From NCBI GenBank assembly GCA_018062705.1, contig JAGORQ010000001.1, forward strand, positions 85,624 to 137,486: a stretch of DNA of 51,863 bases. The letters are read 5' to 3'. The notes beneath the pieces are model-generated. The model worked only from the letters and a program-made list of their open reading frames with translations. It was not told the origin of the DNA and did not search any database. This stretch comes from Candidatus Shapirobacteria bacterium. GTDB lineage: Bacteria > Patescibacteriota > Microgenomatia > UBA12405. Made by a program: the position numbers and the translations under genes. Shown piece after piece: positions 32,385 through 41,045 of this stretch (the first letter of the stretch is position 1; each line of letters begins with the position of its first letter).

Positions 32385-33739
32385 TAGTTAACTACTTCGA
32401 CGGTGCCGGAGATCATGCCCATCCAACAACTAAAACGATAACTACCGGCTACTGGTGTGGTGAATTCTTTGACTGACGTGGTGCCGTTGACCAAATCAAT
32501 TCGACCATCAAATAAGCTTCGGGAGATTATGGCGTTGGTACAACCAGAAACATTGGTGGCGGTAACTTCCCAGCGGGTGGGGGTAAGGGCCCGAAGAACA
32601 ATATTACTGGGCAGATAACCAGTGGCGGTGGCAGAAATTTTGACAACCTGGCGACCATTGACCATTGGGGGTAAAGCACTGTTCGTAGTTGTGGTTGGGG
32701 TAAAGTTGCCTAGATTGGTTAGCCCGAGAACCGACAGTTGAGAATTGATGTTGAAAAAGGCAAAAAATAAAACTAAAAGCCCGGCTGTGAGGGAAAATTG
32801 TTTGGCTAATTTGGGGTTGCTGGATAACTTGACACTACCTAAACCAATAGCCAACAAACCAGGAACAGTGCCCAGGGCAAATAACGCCATAATCATTGAG
32901 CCTTGAAACGGACTACCAGAGGCAAGGGCTAGCGCTTGGGCGGTAATAGTAAAACCGCAAGGCAGGAAAAAGGTTAGGGCTCCCATTAAAAGTGGAGCAA
33001 AACGACTAGTGAAATTGGCCTCGTCAGCAATTTTTGAGGTGAATGATTTGGGAAGCCTGATTTGAAAATTCTGCAAAGCGCGGACGCCAATCATTTGTAA
33101 ACCGAGAGCGATCATAAACATGGAAACACCAATAACCAGACTGGCCGAGACTAGTGGTGAGAGCCGAAAAAAGTTGCCGACTTGACCAAGGATGGCCCCA
33201 AAAAAACCATAGCCAACTACCCGACCAAGATTGAAAAGAAAATGAGGTTCGGATTTTTTGATAACTGAATCGGTAGAATTGTAGGCAGATAACCACTGCT
33301 GGCTGAGAGATAAAATAATACCGCCAACTAGAGCGGCGCAACTACTAAATCCGGCCAACAAACCAAACAAGAAAAAGGTGGGGAGGGATGATTGGGCACC
33401 GACTGAAACCAGAGAAGAAAAACCAGTTTGGGAAAGAATAAAAAAAGCGATGATAAAAAGGAGAACGATGGCAAGTGAGGTAAACGGGTCATTTTTGACG
33501 GAATCTTGAGTTGTATTATTAGACTGGTTGACTGAAAAACTGTAGCCGTCAGTGGAAAAAAGTTGATTGAGAAAATTTGCAGAAATTTTTGAAGAAGATT
33601 TTGATGTTAGGGTAACTAAATTGTGTGAACGAGAGACATTGACTGACTTAATTCCAGGAATTTTAGAAAGTTTTTTGTGAATTAAGACTTCACAAGCAGA
33701 GCAATGCATGCCGGCGACAGTGAAGCTTCTGGTGGTCAT
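32384..33739 (-). CDS. HMA - DsbD/TauE-like membrane - cupredoxin fusion protein (copper handling)
   Basis: The 451-residue protein has three parts. Residues 1-70 form a heavy-metal-associated domain with MHCSAC. Residues 90-345 carry about six membrane helices of the DsbD/TauE-like type seen in copper-linked sulfite-exporter-like proteins ([34 protein letters not shown], each with Cys). Residues 360-451 form a cupredoxin-like beta domain with SGCTNAI and FSCWMGM as likely copper ligands. It probably moves copper or electrons across the membrane to the external cupredoxin. It heads the operon with copA; TATAAT lies 6 bases before the ATG, inside the end of the ATP-grasp gene. Confidence 0.8.
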   Translation of the reverse strand: MTTRSFTVAGMHCSACEVLIHKKLSKIPGIKSVNVSRSHNLVTLTSKSSSKISANFLNQLFSTDGYSFSVNQSNNTTQDSVKNDPFTSLAIVLLFIIAFFILSQTGFSSLVSVGAQSSLPTFFLFGLLAGFSSCAALVGGIILSLSQQWLSAYNSTDSVIKKSEPHFLFNLGRVVGYGFFGAILGQVGNFFRLSPLVSASLVIGVSMFMIALGLQMIGVRALQNFQIRLPKSFTSKIADEANFTSRFAPLLMGALTFFLPCGFTITAQALALASGSPFQGSMIMALFALGTVPGLLAIGLGSVKLSSNPKLAKQFSLTAGLLVLFFAFFNINSQLSVLGLTNLGNFTPTTTTNSALPPMVNGRQVVKISATATGYLPSNIVLRALTPTRWEVTATNVSGCTNAIISRSLFDGRIDLVNGTTSVKEFTTPVAGSYRFSCWMGMISGTVEVVN

Positions 33740-33745
33740 ATTACC

Positions 33746-33751
33746 ATTATA
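33746..33751 (-). promoter_or_regulatory. -10 hexamer of leaderless promoter for the copper operon
   Basis: TATAAT on the minus strand is followed by 6 bases and the ATG at 33739. It overlaps the stop codon of the upstream ATP-grasp gene. Confidence 0.5.
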
Positions 33752-34823
33752 CTACTACTCGTGTAGTATGTTGGATAGTGGCAACTTGGGTACGTTTACA
33801 AAGCTCGGTAGCAACCAGACTGATAAGTCGTTTGGCTTCAAATTCGTTTTGGGGCAGTGATTCATTCCAATCCAGCCCCGGGCCGGTATTGCCCTCGAGA
33901 AAAAAAATGTGGCCATTATGACTAACAATAAAATCGAGAGTATAAAGGGAACACTGATTGTTTAATAATTTAGCAATTTCATTTGACTTGGCAATTACTT
34001 TGGGTGGGATGGATGAAAGGGGTAAATAGGTGAGCAATCCGCCACTATGTTCGTTGCAGCGAAAATCAGTGGATTTGGCCTGACGAATATATGCCTGAAC
34101 AATTTGACCACCAAGATAAATTAGTCGAAAATCGGTTGAGGTGAAATTAACAAAAGGCTGAAGAATAAAGGAAACTTTTTGGTGGCGTTGGAGAACACTG
34201 CTAATTTTGTCGGTATTGTTGGCGGTTATTTTGTAGATATTTAATCCGCCGGAACCAAAACGATCCTTGAGAACATAGTCGATTGCAAAATCTTGGTGAT
34301 AGGGATGCTTATCAATTTGGGCCGATAAATTATCAATGTTGGATTGAATATCCGAAGTAGAACGATCGAGAAAAATGGTGGGGATGCTGTGAAGCGGGAG
34401 CTTGTTAAAAGTACTAAGTTTGTCAAAAAATAAGTTGTACAGAGCTGGCTGGTTAAAGGGTTTGATGTGGGGTTGAGAAAATAAAAGGGTACGACGCCTT
34501 TTGATAGCAACAGTAGTGGGTGAGAATTTATCAAATATTAAAGTGGAGTAACAAGGTGAGTTGTGATGAGACCATTTATCATCTTTAAATTCCCAGTAAC
34601 TACAGCAAAAACCAGGGCCGACAATATCGGCGGAAGTGGTAAAAGCGGCAGTCAGACCTAGTTCGTGACAACTTTTGAGAAAATAACTGTAGACAGTGTT
34701 GTAGTTTTGGTTTTTGGAACCAAGACGAAACGGACCGACCGAGTCTTTGGTGGCGCGGGTGGCACTGGTAGCCAATCTTTCGGAATAAACAATAAGAACG
34801 TCGAACTGAGTCAATTTTGTCAT
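33747..34823 (-). CDS. RimK-type ATP-grasp ligase
   Basis: The 358-residue protein has ATP-grasp features: VLKDRFGSGGLNIYK (nucleotide-binding loop), FILQPFVNFTSTDFRLIYLG, a basic loop around AYIRQAKSTDFRCNEHSGG, and the metal-binding end YTLDFIVSHNGHIFFLEGN. Such enzymes join a carboxylate to an amine or thiol through an acyl phosphate. The substrate is unknown; peptide or amino-acid ligases are the nearest kind. No promoter sits directly at the ATG; a TATAAT about 60 bases upstream (34883-34888, minus strand) would give a normal leader. It precedes the copper operon on the same strand, probably by chance. Confidence 0.78.
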   Translation of the reverse strand: MTKLTQFDVLIVYSERLATSATRATKDSVGPFRLGSKNQNYNTVYSYFLKSCHELGLTAAFTTSADIVGPGFCCSYWEFKDDKWSHHNSPCYSTLIFDKFSPTTVAIKRRRTLLFSQPHIKPFNQPALYNLFFDKLSTFNKLPLHSIPTIFLDRSTSDIQSNIDNLSAQIDKHPYHQDFAIDYVLKDRFGSGGLNIYKITANNTDKISSVLQRHQKVSFILQPFVNFTSTDFRLIYLGGQIVQAYIRQAKSTDFRCNEHSGGLLTYLPLSSIPPKVIAKSNEIAKLLNNQCSLYTLDFIVSHNGHIFFLEGNTGPGLDWNESLPQNEFEAKRLISLVATELCKRTQVATIQHTTRVVV

Positions 34824-34931
34824 AAAAAATCGGTCACCAAATCTAGATCACTAAACGAAGGGTGAGAATAAAAGTATCCTGTATTATAGCAGGTTTAATG
34901 CGCAAACATTGGTTTTATTTATGATTGAAAT

Positions 34932-34975
34932 TGTCAAAGTCGTGTCAAGATAGTTCTAATATTATGGGGTAATAT
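34932..34975 (+). promoter_or_regulatory. OmpR-type operator C and -10 of the 34982 gene
   Basis: TGTCAA at 34932-34937 and 34943-34948 (11 bases apart), then GATA, 21 bases after box 2, then TAATAT (34970-34975), then 6 bases and the ATG. Relative to that ATG box 1 is at -50 to -45 and box 2 at -39 to -34. Confidence 0.68.
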
Positions 34976-34981
34976 TTGCCC

Positions 34982-36145
34982 ATGAACAGTAAATATGATA
35001 GCTACAAAATTGGTATGAATCTGCTGGGCTCACTTTATGGAACGTCTAATAAAAATGAACCAGAAACAACTTTAGCTGAAACAAATGCAACTTCAGTTAA
35101 AGAGTTGGAAGTTTATGGTGAAAAAGAGATGAACCTAAAACATGCGCGATATGGAAAAGTTTTGGGCTTGAGGGGTTCTACAGACTTTCAAGGTGCGCAA
35201 CCATTGGCTTTTTACGATAATGATCCGATGGATTGGCGAGGAGCATCGGGAGTTCCGACAACTCAATTGAACAGAAAATTTTCAAATGATTTCCATACTC
35301 TGTTAGATGATAAAGAGTTATTTGACGCACCAATTTCCTTTACACCAGTTATAACCGGGGCCTACCGGTTTCACATTGGTGCACACTATCCAATAACTGA
35401 AAATTTACTTTCCTATTTTCATAACAACTCACAAAATAGTCTAATGAGACGAACTACTTATAACTGCGAGGAGTTTAATATTGGTGGAAAAATTGGTGAT
35501 CCGTATCCACATACTGGATATGATGTGATGGAATGTGTTAAACATCCATTTTTTTGGACAAACAAACCAGACGAAGTAGCTAATGAATTAATAAGTCCTC
35601 GATTTCCAGTGTCACAACTAAATTCGGACAAGGAAGCCATCATTACCGAAAACGTAGTCGTAAATGAGACCTGGGGTTTTCCAAAAACTAATCAAGATGC
35701 AAAAGATTACTTTCCTTTAGTCGCTAAAATTATGGGTTTAATGCACAATAAACCCTATGATTGGGATAATGTGATTGCAATTACGAGTGGGTTTAACACA
35801 TCGGAATCAAAATATGAAAATGCAGTAAAGAAGTTGGATTTTATGAGGTTTTTACATGATTTACATGGCAAATGGATAATGTTTAGCACTTCACCTGATG
35901 TGGGAAAGGATATGTCAATACTAGGAATCACCTTTGCTGATCCGGAATATTTTCAAAACGGAGCAGGATGGAAAGGGCGAAGAAAGTTAATAAAAATTGA
36001 TATGAATGAGCTGATACTTAGTGAACAGGAAACTAAAATTGTCGAACTTTTAAGTCAACGATTTGGAGAGTTTGTTGGTAGACCAACAGAAACTTATCTG
36101 CAGTTGCAAAAGGAGATAGACACTTTACTTACCACAATAAATTGA
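34982..36145 (+). CDS. Unknown 387-residue protein under the OmpR-type operator
   Basis: The ATG at 34982 is chosen over the TTG at 34976 because the TAATAT hexamer ends exactly 6 bases before it, as at other operator sites. The protein is soluble with no signal peptide. It is rich in aromatic residues and His (YRFHIGAHYPITENLLSYFH, GYDVMECVKHPFFW) and ends in a helical segment (ETKIVELLSQRFGEFVGRP). I cannot assign a family. It is by far the largest gene under this operator and lies 6 kb from the regulator. It overlaps the PIG-L gene by 17 bases at the 3' end. Confidence 0.65.
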   Translation: MNSKYDSYKIGMNLLGSLYGTSNKNEPETTLAETNATSVKELEVYGEKEMNLKHARYGKVLGLRGSTDFQGAQPLAFYDNDPMDWRGASGVPTTQLNRKFSNDFHTLLDDKELFDAPISFTPVITGAYRFHIGAHYPITENLLSYFHNNSQNSLMRRTTYNCEEFNIGGKIGDPYPHTGYDVMECVKHPFFWTNKPDEVANELISPRFPVSQLNSDKEAIITENVVVNETWGFPKTNQDAKDYFPLVAKIMGLMHNKPYDWDNVIAITSGFNTSESKYENAVKKLDFMRFLHDLHGKWIMFSTSPDVGKDMSILGITFADPEYFQNGAGWKGRRKLIKIDMNELILSEQETKIVELLSQRFGEFVGRPTETYLQLQKEIDTLLTTIN

Positions 36146-36854
36146 CGTAGAAATACTTTTCGAGATAATGATTGTCTGATTTAACAGCATCAACTATTTC
36201 AGTGGCACCACCTACATCCAACTGGCTTTTATAACAGAGCAGAGCTTGCTTTTTTGTATCGACAGCATCTGTATAAACCAGCTCGAAGTTTGATTGGATT
36301 TCATCGGTTAACAATAATTCAGTGACGGTGTGCGGCTCAATCCCCTCCTTAAAATGCTCGGGGAAAAAGGAACGATCGCGAGAAAAGGGATAGGCCGAAT
36401 CCATGACAGCTTCGGCGGTTTTCCGATGATCACGATGTTGAACAAAAAAGCCACTTTTGTCGTAAGTAGGACCATAAATAAAAGTAGGTTCATGGGTGCA
36501 GACAATATCGGCTTTGGATTTGCGCACATGATAGGAAATCTCGCCGATCAATTTATAGTCACTGTTTATTTCGCCGTCTAGATAATTAAGATTTGTATAG
36601 TTTGATTCTGGGACGCCAAGAAATTTTAATGCAGAGAGATCTTCGTTAATCCGAATTTTGGCCAGTTCAGTTTCGGAAACAGAATCATCACGACTGCCAC
36701 GAGCGCCATTGCTAACGGTGACGACAAAAATATTTTTATGGTCTGAAACTAATTTTGAAATAAGGGCGCCGTAAAAAACAACTACATCGTCGGGGTGGGC
36801 TACAACAAATAAAATATTTTTTTTGGTTTCAAAGATTGAGGAATATGAATTCAT
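36129..36854 (-). CDS. PIG-L family deacetylase
   Basis: The 241-residue protein carries AHPDD near residue 20, the zinc-binding signature of PIG-L/LmbE enzymes, though the usual AHPDDE is AHPDDV here. A second His motif is FVQHRDHRKTA. The family removes acetyl groups from N-acetylglucosamine-containing lipids, mycothiol or bacillithiol precursors, or antibiotics. The substrate is unknown; an envelope sugar is plausible beside an ABC exporter. The REP-like hairpin upstream would lie in its mRNA leader. Confidence 0.85.
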   Translation of the reverse strand: MNSYSSIFETKKNILFVVAHPDDVVVFYGALISKLVSDHKNIFVVTVSNGARGSRDDSVSETELAKIRINEDLSALKFLGVPESNYTNLNYLDGEINSDYKLIGEISYHVRKSKADIVCTHEPTFIYGPTYDKSGFFVQHRDHRKTAEAVMDSAYPFSRDRSFFPEHFKEGIEPHTVTELLLTDEIQSNFELVYTDAVDTKKQALLCYKSQLDVGGATEIVDAVKSDNHYLEKYFYVNLLW

Positions 36855-36862
36855 TTTTATAG

Positions 36863-36882
36863 ATTCCCGCCTTCGCGGGAAT
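36863..36882. repeat. REP-like palindromic hairpin
   Basis: ATTCCCGC, loop CTTC, GCGGGAAT. It is GC-rich in an AT-rich gap between the ABC exporter and the PIG-L gene. This kind of element is often dispersed between genes; only one copy is in the window. It could act as an mRNA end or processing site. Confidence 0.6.
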
Positions 36883-36894
36883 GACCTTTAATTA

Positions 36895-38664
36895 TTAATA
36901 GATTTCGTATTTGCTGAGGAGTTTTTTGTTGCCGGCGATTTGATACTGGAGCAACTCGGAATAGAGGCCGGGGCGACGAGACAACTCTGCGGGAGTGCCG
37001 GAGTCTACAATAGTCCCCTGGTCTAACACAATTATTCGGTCGACATTTTGAATAGTCGAAAAACGGTGAGCGATAATAATTGTTAGATGATTTTTGAATA
37101 ATTTCTCGAGGGCGTCTTGGACCAAATGCTCGGAGCGGGAATCAAGAGAGCTCGTCGCCTCGTCTAAAATTAAAATTGGTTTGTTGTGAAGGATGGCTCG
37201 AGCAATTTGGATACGCTGTTTTTGACCGCCGGACAATTTGACTCCCCTCTCTCCAATTTGGGAATCCAAACCATCCTTGAACTTGGTGACAAACTCAAAA
37301 GCATTGGCATCTTTGAGAGCTTTGATTATTTGATCGTCGGTGGCACCATTGACACCATAAGCTACATTTTCTCGGATAGTGGAACTAAACAATTCGTTGT
37401 CTTGAAACACTAGAGCCATATGCTCGCGGACCCAGGAATGATTGACATGGGCATAAGATTTGCCAGATAGTTTGATCCGGCCTGAAGCGGGTTCGTAAAG
37501 TTTGAGAATTAGATTGATTAGGGTGGTTTTGCCACCACCGGAATGACCGACCAGGGCGACAGTTTCGTTTTTGTCAAAGCTTAAACTAACGTCGGTGAGA
37601 ACCGGATTGGCCTTATCATAGGCAAAACTGATATGCTCAAAAGTAATTTGAGGAGTTTTGGATAATTTTTTGAGAGGCTTTATTTGAAAAGCTTCGGTGC
37701 CCGATAAATCGAGGACTTCAAAAAAAGCTTTTGAGTCGGCCTCGGCCTGGCGAATGCGCTCCAGAATCATACTCATGGCATACAATGGCCAACGGAGCAT
37801 ATTTAATACTTGGATTATCAAGACCATTTCACCTAGAGTCAGCACGCCAATAAAAGTGTTTTTAAAGATAAGATATAAAATGGAAACAAAAGCAATTTCG
37901 AGGACAAAGCCGCGGGCAAAATTGTAGAGATGATATTGAGTCGACTGACGATCGTAGATTTTATTAATTGTCTGGTATTGATCACTGGTGTATCGCCATT
38001 CCCGGACTTGGGTATTGTAGGTTTTGACTAATTTGATATTACTAATTACCTCGGCAATGCGACCACGAGTGGCATCTTCGTGAAGATTTTTTTCTTTTTG
38101 TAATAGTCCCCAGCGATAGGTGGAAAAACTGGAAATGGCGATGTAAACTGGAAATACTGAGAAGGCCAAAAGGCCGATAGTTAGGTTGTAATAGCTAAGC
38201 AGAATGACTCCAAAGGTGGCCTGGAGCAGGGATGGGCCAATAAAATTGGTGGTCATGCCAACAAAATCCTTGATCGAGGTGATGCCCCGACTAAGTTGAT
38301 TGACCATTTTGCCAGAGACTTCGGAGTCAAAATAATGTTGAGGTAGAGTAAAAATTTTGCGATAATAAACCTCGGTCAAATAGCGACCCAGTCGGGAGGC
38401 AATAAAATCACCCAGGCGTTGACCAAAAGAACTAAAAATAAGAACGACTAAGTTGATGACTAAAATGAGAGTGAATTGGGAAAATAGTTGAGAATAATCG
38501 CCGGTTTTTTGGCTAATTTGAACAGATAATTCATCGACCACATTTTTGAGAACCACCGGAATACTTAATTGAAGAATTGATTGGAGGACTATGAGGATGG
38601 CGGCAGTGATTATCCAGCCATGGAGAGGGCGGGATAATTTAATTATTTTGTAGATATGATTCAT
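36895..38664 (-). CDS. ABC exporter (fused membrane and ATPase, MsbA-like)
   Basis: The 589-residue half-transporter works as a dimer. Six membrane helices lie in residues 1-320, including the coupling region. The ATPase has Walker A GHSGGGKTT (373-381, Lys379), Q-loop VFQDNELF, signature LSGGQKQRIQIARAI, Walker B ILILDEATSS, and the switch His in IIIAHRFST. It exports lipids, peptides or drugs; nothing here decides which. TAAAAT ends 6 bases before the ATG, and the Tat-exported protein gene ends 27 bases upstream. Confidence 0.93.
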   Translation of the reverse strand: MNHIYKIIKLSRPLHGWIITAAILIVLQSILQLSIPVVLKNVVDELSVQISQKTGDYSQLFSQFTLILVINLVVLIFSSFGQRLGDFIASRLGRYLTEVYYRKIFTLPQHYFDSEVSGKMVNQLSRGITSIKDFVGMTTNFIGPSLLQATFGVILLSYYNLTIGLLAFSVFPVYIAISSFSTYRWGLLQKEKNLHEDATRGRIAEVISNIKLVKTYNTQVREWRYTSDQYQTINKIYDRQSTQYHLYNFARGFVLEIAFVSILYLIFKNTFIGVLTLGEMVLIIQVLNMLRWPLYAMSMILERIRQAEADSKAFFEVLDLSGTEAFQIKPLKKLSKTPQITFEHISFAYDKANPVLTDVSLSFDKNETVALVGHSGGGKTTLINLILKLYEPASGRIKLSGKSYAHVNHSWVREHMALVFQDNELFSSTIRENVAYGVNGATDDQIIKALKDANAFEFVTKFKDGLDSQIGERGVKLSGGQKQRIQIARAILHNKPILILDEATSSLDSRSEHLVQDALEKLFKNHLTIIIAHRFSTIQNVDRIIVLDQGTIVDSGTPAELSRRPGLYSELLQYQIAGNKKLLSKYEIY

Positions 38665-38670
38665 GAAGTG

Positions 38671-38676
38671 ATTTTA
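38671..38676 (-). promoter_or_regulatory. -10 hexamer of leaderless promoter for the ABC exporter
   Basis: TAAAAT on the minus strand ends 6 bases before the ATG at 38664, in the short gap after the Tat-substrate gene. Confidence 0.4.
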
Positions 38677-38691
38677 ACAGAAATTAATTTT

Positions 38692-40941
38692 CTATAACTT
38701 TCCATCAAATTTGGGCTCGAAGTGTCTTAGAGGAATTTTATATGAAAACAAGATTCCAGTGTTAAAATCAAATTTTGTATTCCAGGTTTGAGTCTGAGCA
38801 GGACCTCTTGGACCGTAGTAATATCCAGGATTGTCAAAATGATAGATATTTCTAGGGTAGATGCCCAAGAAGTTTCCGGAGGCCTTGGAGAAGACGGGGA
38901 TAACTTCGCCGTTTTTGCCAGGCATACCATAGATAATCCAGGTGTCACCGATATCATGCCAACTACCACCACCCGGCTGTACATATTCGGCACCATACAT
39001 GATGTCTCCAGCCGCCAATCTGGCGATCCTATACTCACGAGGTTTACGGGTGACATCTTCAAAACCATATTCTTCTCCATATTTATTTAACCAAACACTC
39101 ATGGCTGCCGATCCAATATTTCTGCCAGTACCAAAAGTAGGCTTTCCATTATCGTCAATCCAGGTATTTAAATGTTTCCAGCCGTCTTTGACGATAGCCT
39201 GAAAAGCAGTTCTGGAATAATCAACACATTTCCATGTTTCGTTTTCACTCCATCTAGTCCCAGTATTGAACTCAGCATAATCAGAAGTTTCAACTCCAAT
39301 ATTGGCTAAAATTAGTCGGATGGCGTTGGCTCGGGCGGCTAGGTCGGGGGCATTTATAACCTCATTTTGGAGATTGGCAAACAAGGGAATAGCTGAGAAA
39401 TCAATCATACTGCCCGGAGAGCTATGAGTTATTTCCGGCGGTAAATCGGAGTATTTTAATTTTGTTGGTTCAACAGCAGCTCGTATATCTTTTATGTGAT
39501 GTTCGTATCTGGTTCGTAAAACGACAATTTCATTTTTGTGCTTAGTTATAATCTCAGTTAGAGATAAATGATCTATTTCCCGGGAAATACCGTCACCATC
39601 ATGATTAAAAAACATTGTAGTTAGCTGGGGTTTATCCTCGGTGACTATACCAACCCGAGGTTTGGCATCAATTTTGGAAGGACTAACAAAAACTAAATCT
39701 GCCAAGGAGACATCTTCAATACCAGTGGGTCTGACCAATACTAAATCATCTGGGACCTCTACATTTGTGGGTGTATCAATAACACTTTCAATTCTTAAGT
39801 TACCACTAGATTGTTGTTCAATAAATTCATACAGACTTAAGGGTGATACGCGAATCAGAGGTTCTCCATTATCACTTCTCCTGCCATAAATATATAAGCA
39901 AAATAATAGATCATTGACACCATATAAATTCTGATCGTATGGTTGACTGAAGCACCATTTCGCAATTGAATCATTTAGTTCAAAGAATGTACTTTTTATT
40001 TGGGATGTTATATATCCATTCCGATCTGAGGTAGGTTTTGATAATTGATCGGCAGTACATCTAAGACTGGCAATAAATTGTGACTTTGTAAGGTTTGGAA
40101 TATGATTATAATCATCGGTAGTAGAAGTAGTTTGTAGTTCTGGATATGTTTTCAACCAATGATCTATGGTCTTTTTTTTATGAAATGCTTCCTGAGAGCG
40201 AATAGCTGCAAACCTGATGTAAGGGGAAGTACGCTTTAATTGATCGAGTGATTGATTATCTCGCCAGGAGATGGAAACATTGTCACCATTTTGTTCCATA
40301 ATTAGGGCTAAATGTTCTCCTGTCTGACTGGAATGTGATCTGGCCAAAACCACCATTTGACCGGCGCGGGTGACCCCATCTAATTCATGGGATTGTGAGT
40401 AGAGGACATCGCCAGGCATTAGATCGACAACAGCCGGGAAATCACGATTGAATCTGACAACTTTGCCATCACTTTGGGGAGTGACATTACCATCTACTTG
40501 AGATAAAAGATAAGTGGAAACAACCAAGGGATCAGCTGATTGTTCTGACAAAGATACTGGAGCCCCAAATAATTTATGTTCAGCTAATCCCAATAGATTA
40601 ACCACACTGGGTGAAGCCGAGGCTAGTTCCAATTGGCGACCGGTAGCTAATTGGCCATGACCTAATTGTCGAAGTCGATCTTGGAGAACATGAGGTCTGG
40701 CAGTGATAGAGGGATCTGAGGCTAGAGCGGAGACATCAAAAGCATAGCGCAATAAGGGGGTGCTAGGAGAGGTACCGAGTTGTAACTCGGTACCGAATTC
40801 GACTTGTTCTATTTTTTGGATTGGATAATTAATTTTGTCAAAATCGGGTCCAAACACATTTAAACTGGGAGCAAAGGCTAGAGACCCAAGTGATAAACCA
40901 CCAAGTTTTAGAAAATCACGACGAGAAAATACTGTTGACAT
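38692..40941 (-). CDS. Tat-exported protein with NlpC/P60- or CHAP-like repeats
   Basis: The N-terminus SRRDFLKLGGLSLGSLAFAP is a textbook twin-arginine signal (Arg7, Arg8), so the protein should cross folded through the Tat system at 15.2-16.5 kb. The 749-residue body seems to hold three related domains, each with a GD-type strand followed by a conserved turn: LMPGDVLYSQSHE, LADLVFVSPSK with PRVGIVTED, and LAAGDIMYGAEY. Only the last keeps plausible catalytic residues, Cys572 (WKCVDYSRTAF) and His662 (SWHDIGDTWIIYG), as in cysteine peptidases of the NlpC/CHAP type. This is inference from pattern. A wall-modifying role fits. The gene is preceded by a short upstream reading frame. Confidence 0.65.
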   Translation of the reverse strand: MSTVFSRRDFLKLGGLSLGSLAFAPSLNVFGPDFDKINYPIQKIEQVEFGTELQLGTSPSTPLLRYAFDVSALASDPSITARPHVLQDRLRQLGHGQLATGRQLELASASPSVVNLLGLAEHKLFGAPVSLSEQSADPLVVSTYLLSQVDGNVTPQSDGKVVRFNRDFPAVVDLMPGDVLYSQSHELDGVTRAGQMVVLARSHSSQTGEHLALIMEQNGDNVSISWRDNQSLDQLKRTSPYIRFAAIRSQEAFHKKKTIDHWLKTYPELQTTSTTDDYNHIPNLTKSQFIASLRCTADQLSKPTSDRNGYITSQIKSTFFELNDSIAKWCFSQPYDQNLYGVNDLLFCLYIYGRRSDNGEPLIRVSPLSLYEFIEQQSSGNLRIESVIDTPTNVEVPDDLVLVRPTGIEDVSLADLVFVSPSKIDAKPRVGIVTEDKPQLTTMFFNHDGDGISREIDHLSLTEIITKHKNEIVVLRTRYEHHIKDIRAAVEPTKLKYSDLPPEITHSSPGSMIDFSAIPLFANLQNEVINAPDLAARANAIRLILANIGVETSDYAEFNTGTRWSENETWKCVDYSRTAFQAIVKDGWKHLNTWIDDNGKPTFGTGRNIGSAAMSVWLNKYGEEYGFEDVTRKPREYRIARLAAGDIMYGAEYVQPGGGSWHDIGDTWIIYGMPGKNGEVIPVFSKASGNFLGIYPRNIYHFDNPGYYYGPRGPAQTQTWNTKFDFNTGILFSYKIPLRHFEPKFDGKL
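40771..40794. repeat. Perfect 11-bp inverted repeat inside the Tat-substrate gene
   Basis: GGTACCGAGTT, two bases, AACTCGGTACC. It encodes part of the region just after the signal peptide (EFGTELQLGTS). Perfect palindromy in coding sequence is unusual and could be a protein site, an inserted element or chance. Confidence 0.6.
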
Positions 40942-40944
40942 TGA

Positions 40945-40980
40945 TTATCCAAATATACCATTGAGTTCACTCAAAAACAT
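40945..40980 (-). other. Possible upstream leader reading frame (11 codons)
   Basis: On the minus strand ATG TTT TTG ... GGA TAA encodes MFLSELNGIFG and stops 3 bases before the ATG of the Tat substrate. A TATAAT (41006-41011, minus strand) would include it in the mRNA. No ribosome site precedes it, so translation is uncertain. Confidence 0.3.
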
Positions 40981-40984
40981 ACCG

Positions 40985-41013
40985 TTGAGAAAAAAACTAA
41001 TTAACATTATACT
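40985..41013 (+). promoter_or_regulatory. Sigma70-type promoter of the MFS gene
   Basis: TTGAGA (40985-40990), 17 bases, TATACT (41008-41013). It is followed by a leader of about 26 bases with AAGG 6 bases before the ATG at 41046. The divergent -10 of the Tat substrate overlaps it. Confidence 0.6.
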
Positions 41014-41045
41014 CGGACTACTTTTGGAGTAATTAAAGGTAATTT

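Noticed and set aside
34976-34981. TTG start giving MPMNSKYD... for the 387-residue gene
   Set aside because: It would begin immediately after the -10 hexamer. The ATG at 34982 has the same 6-base spacing as other starts.
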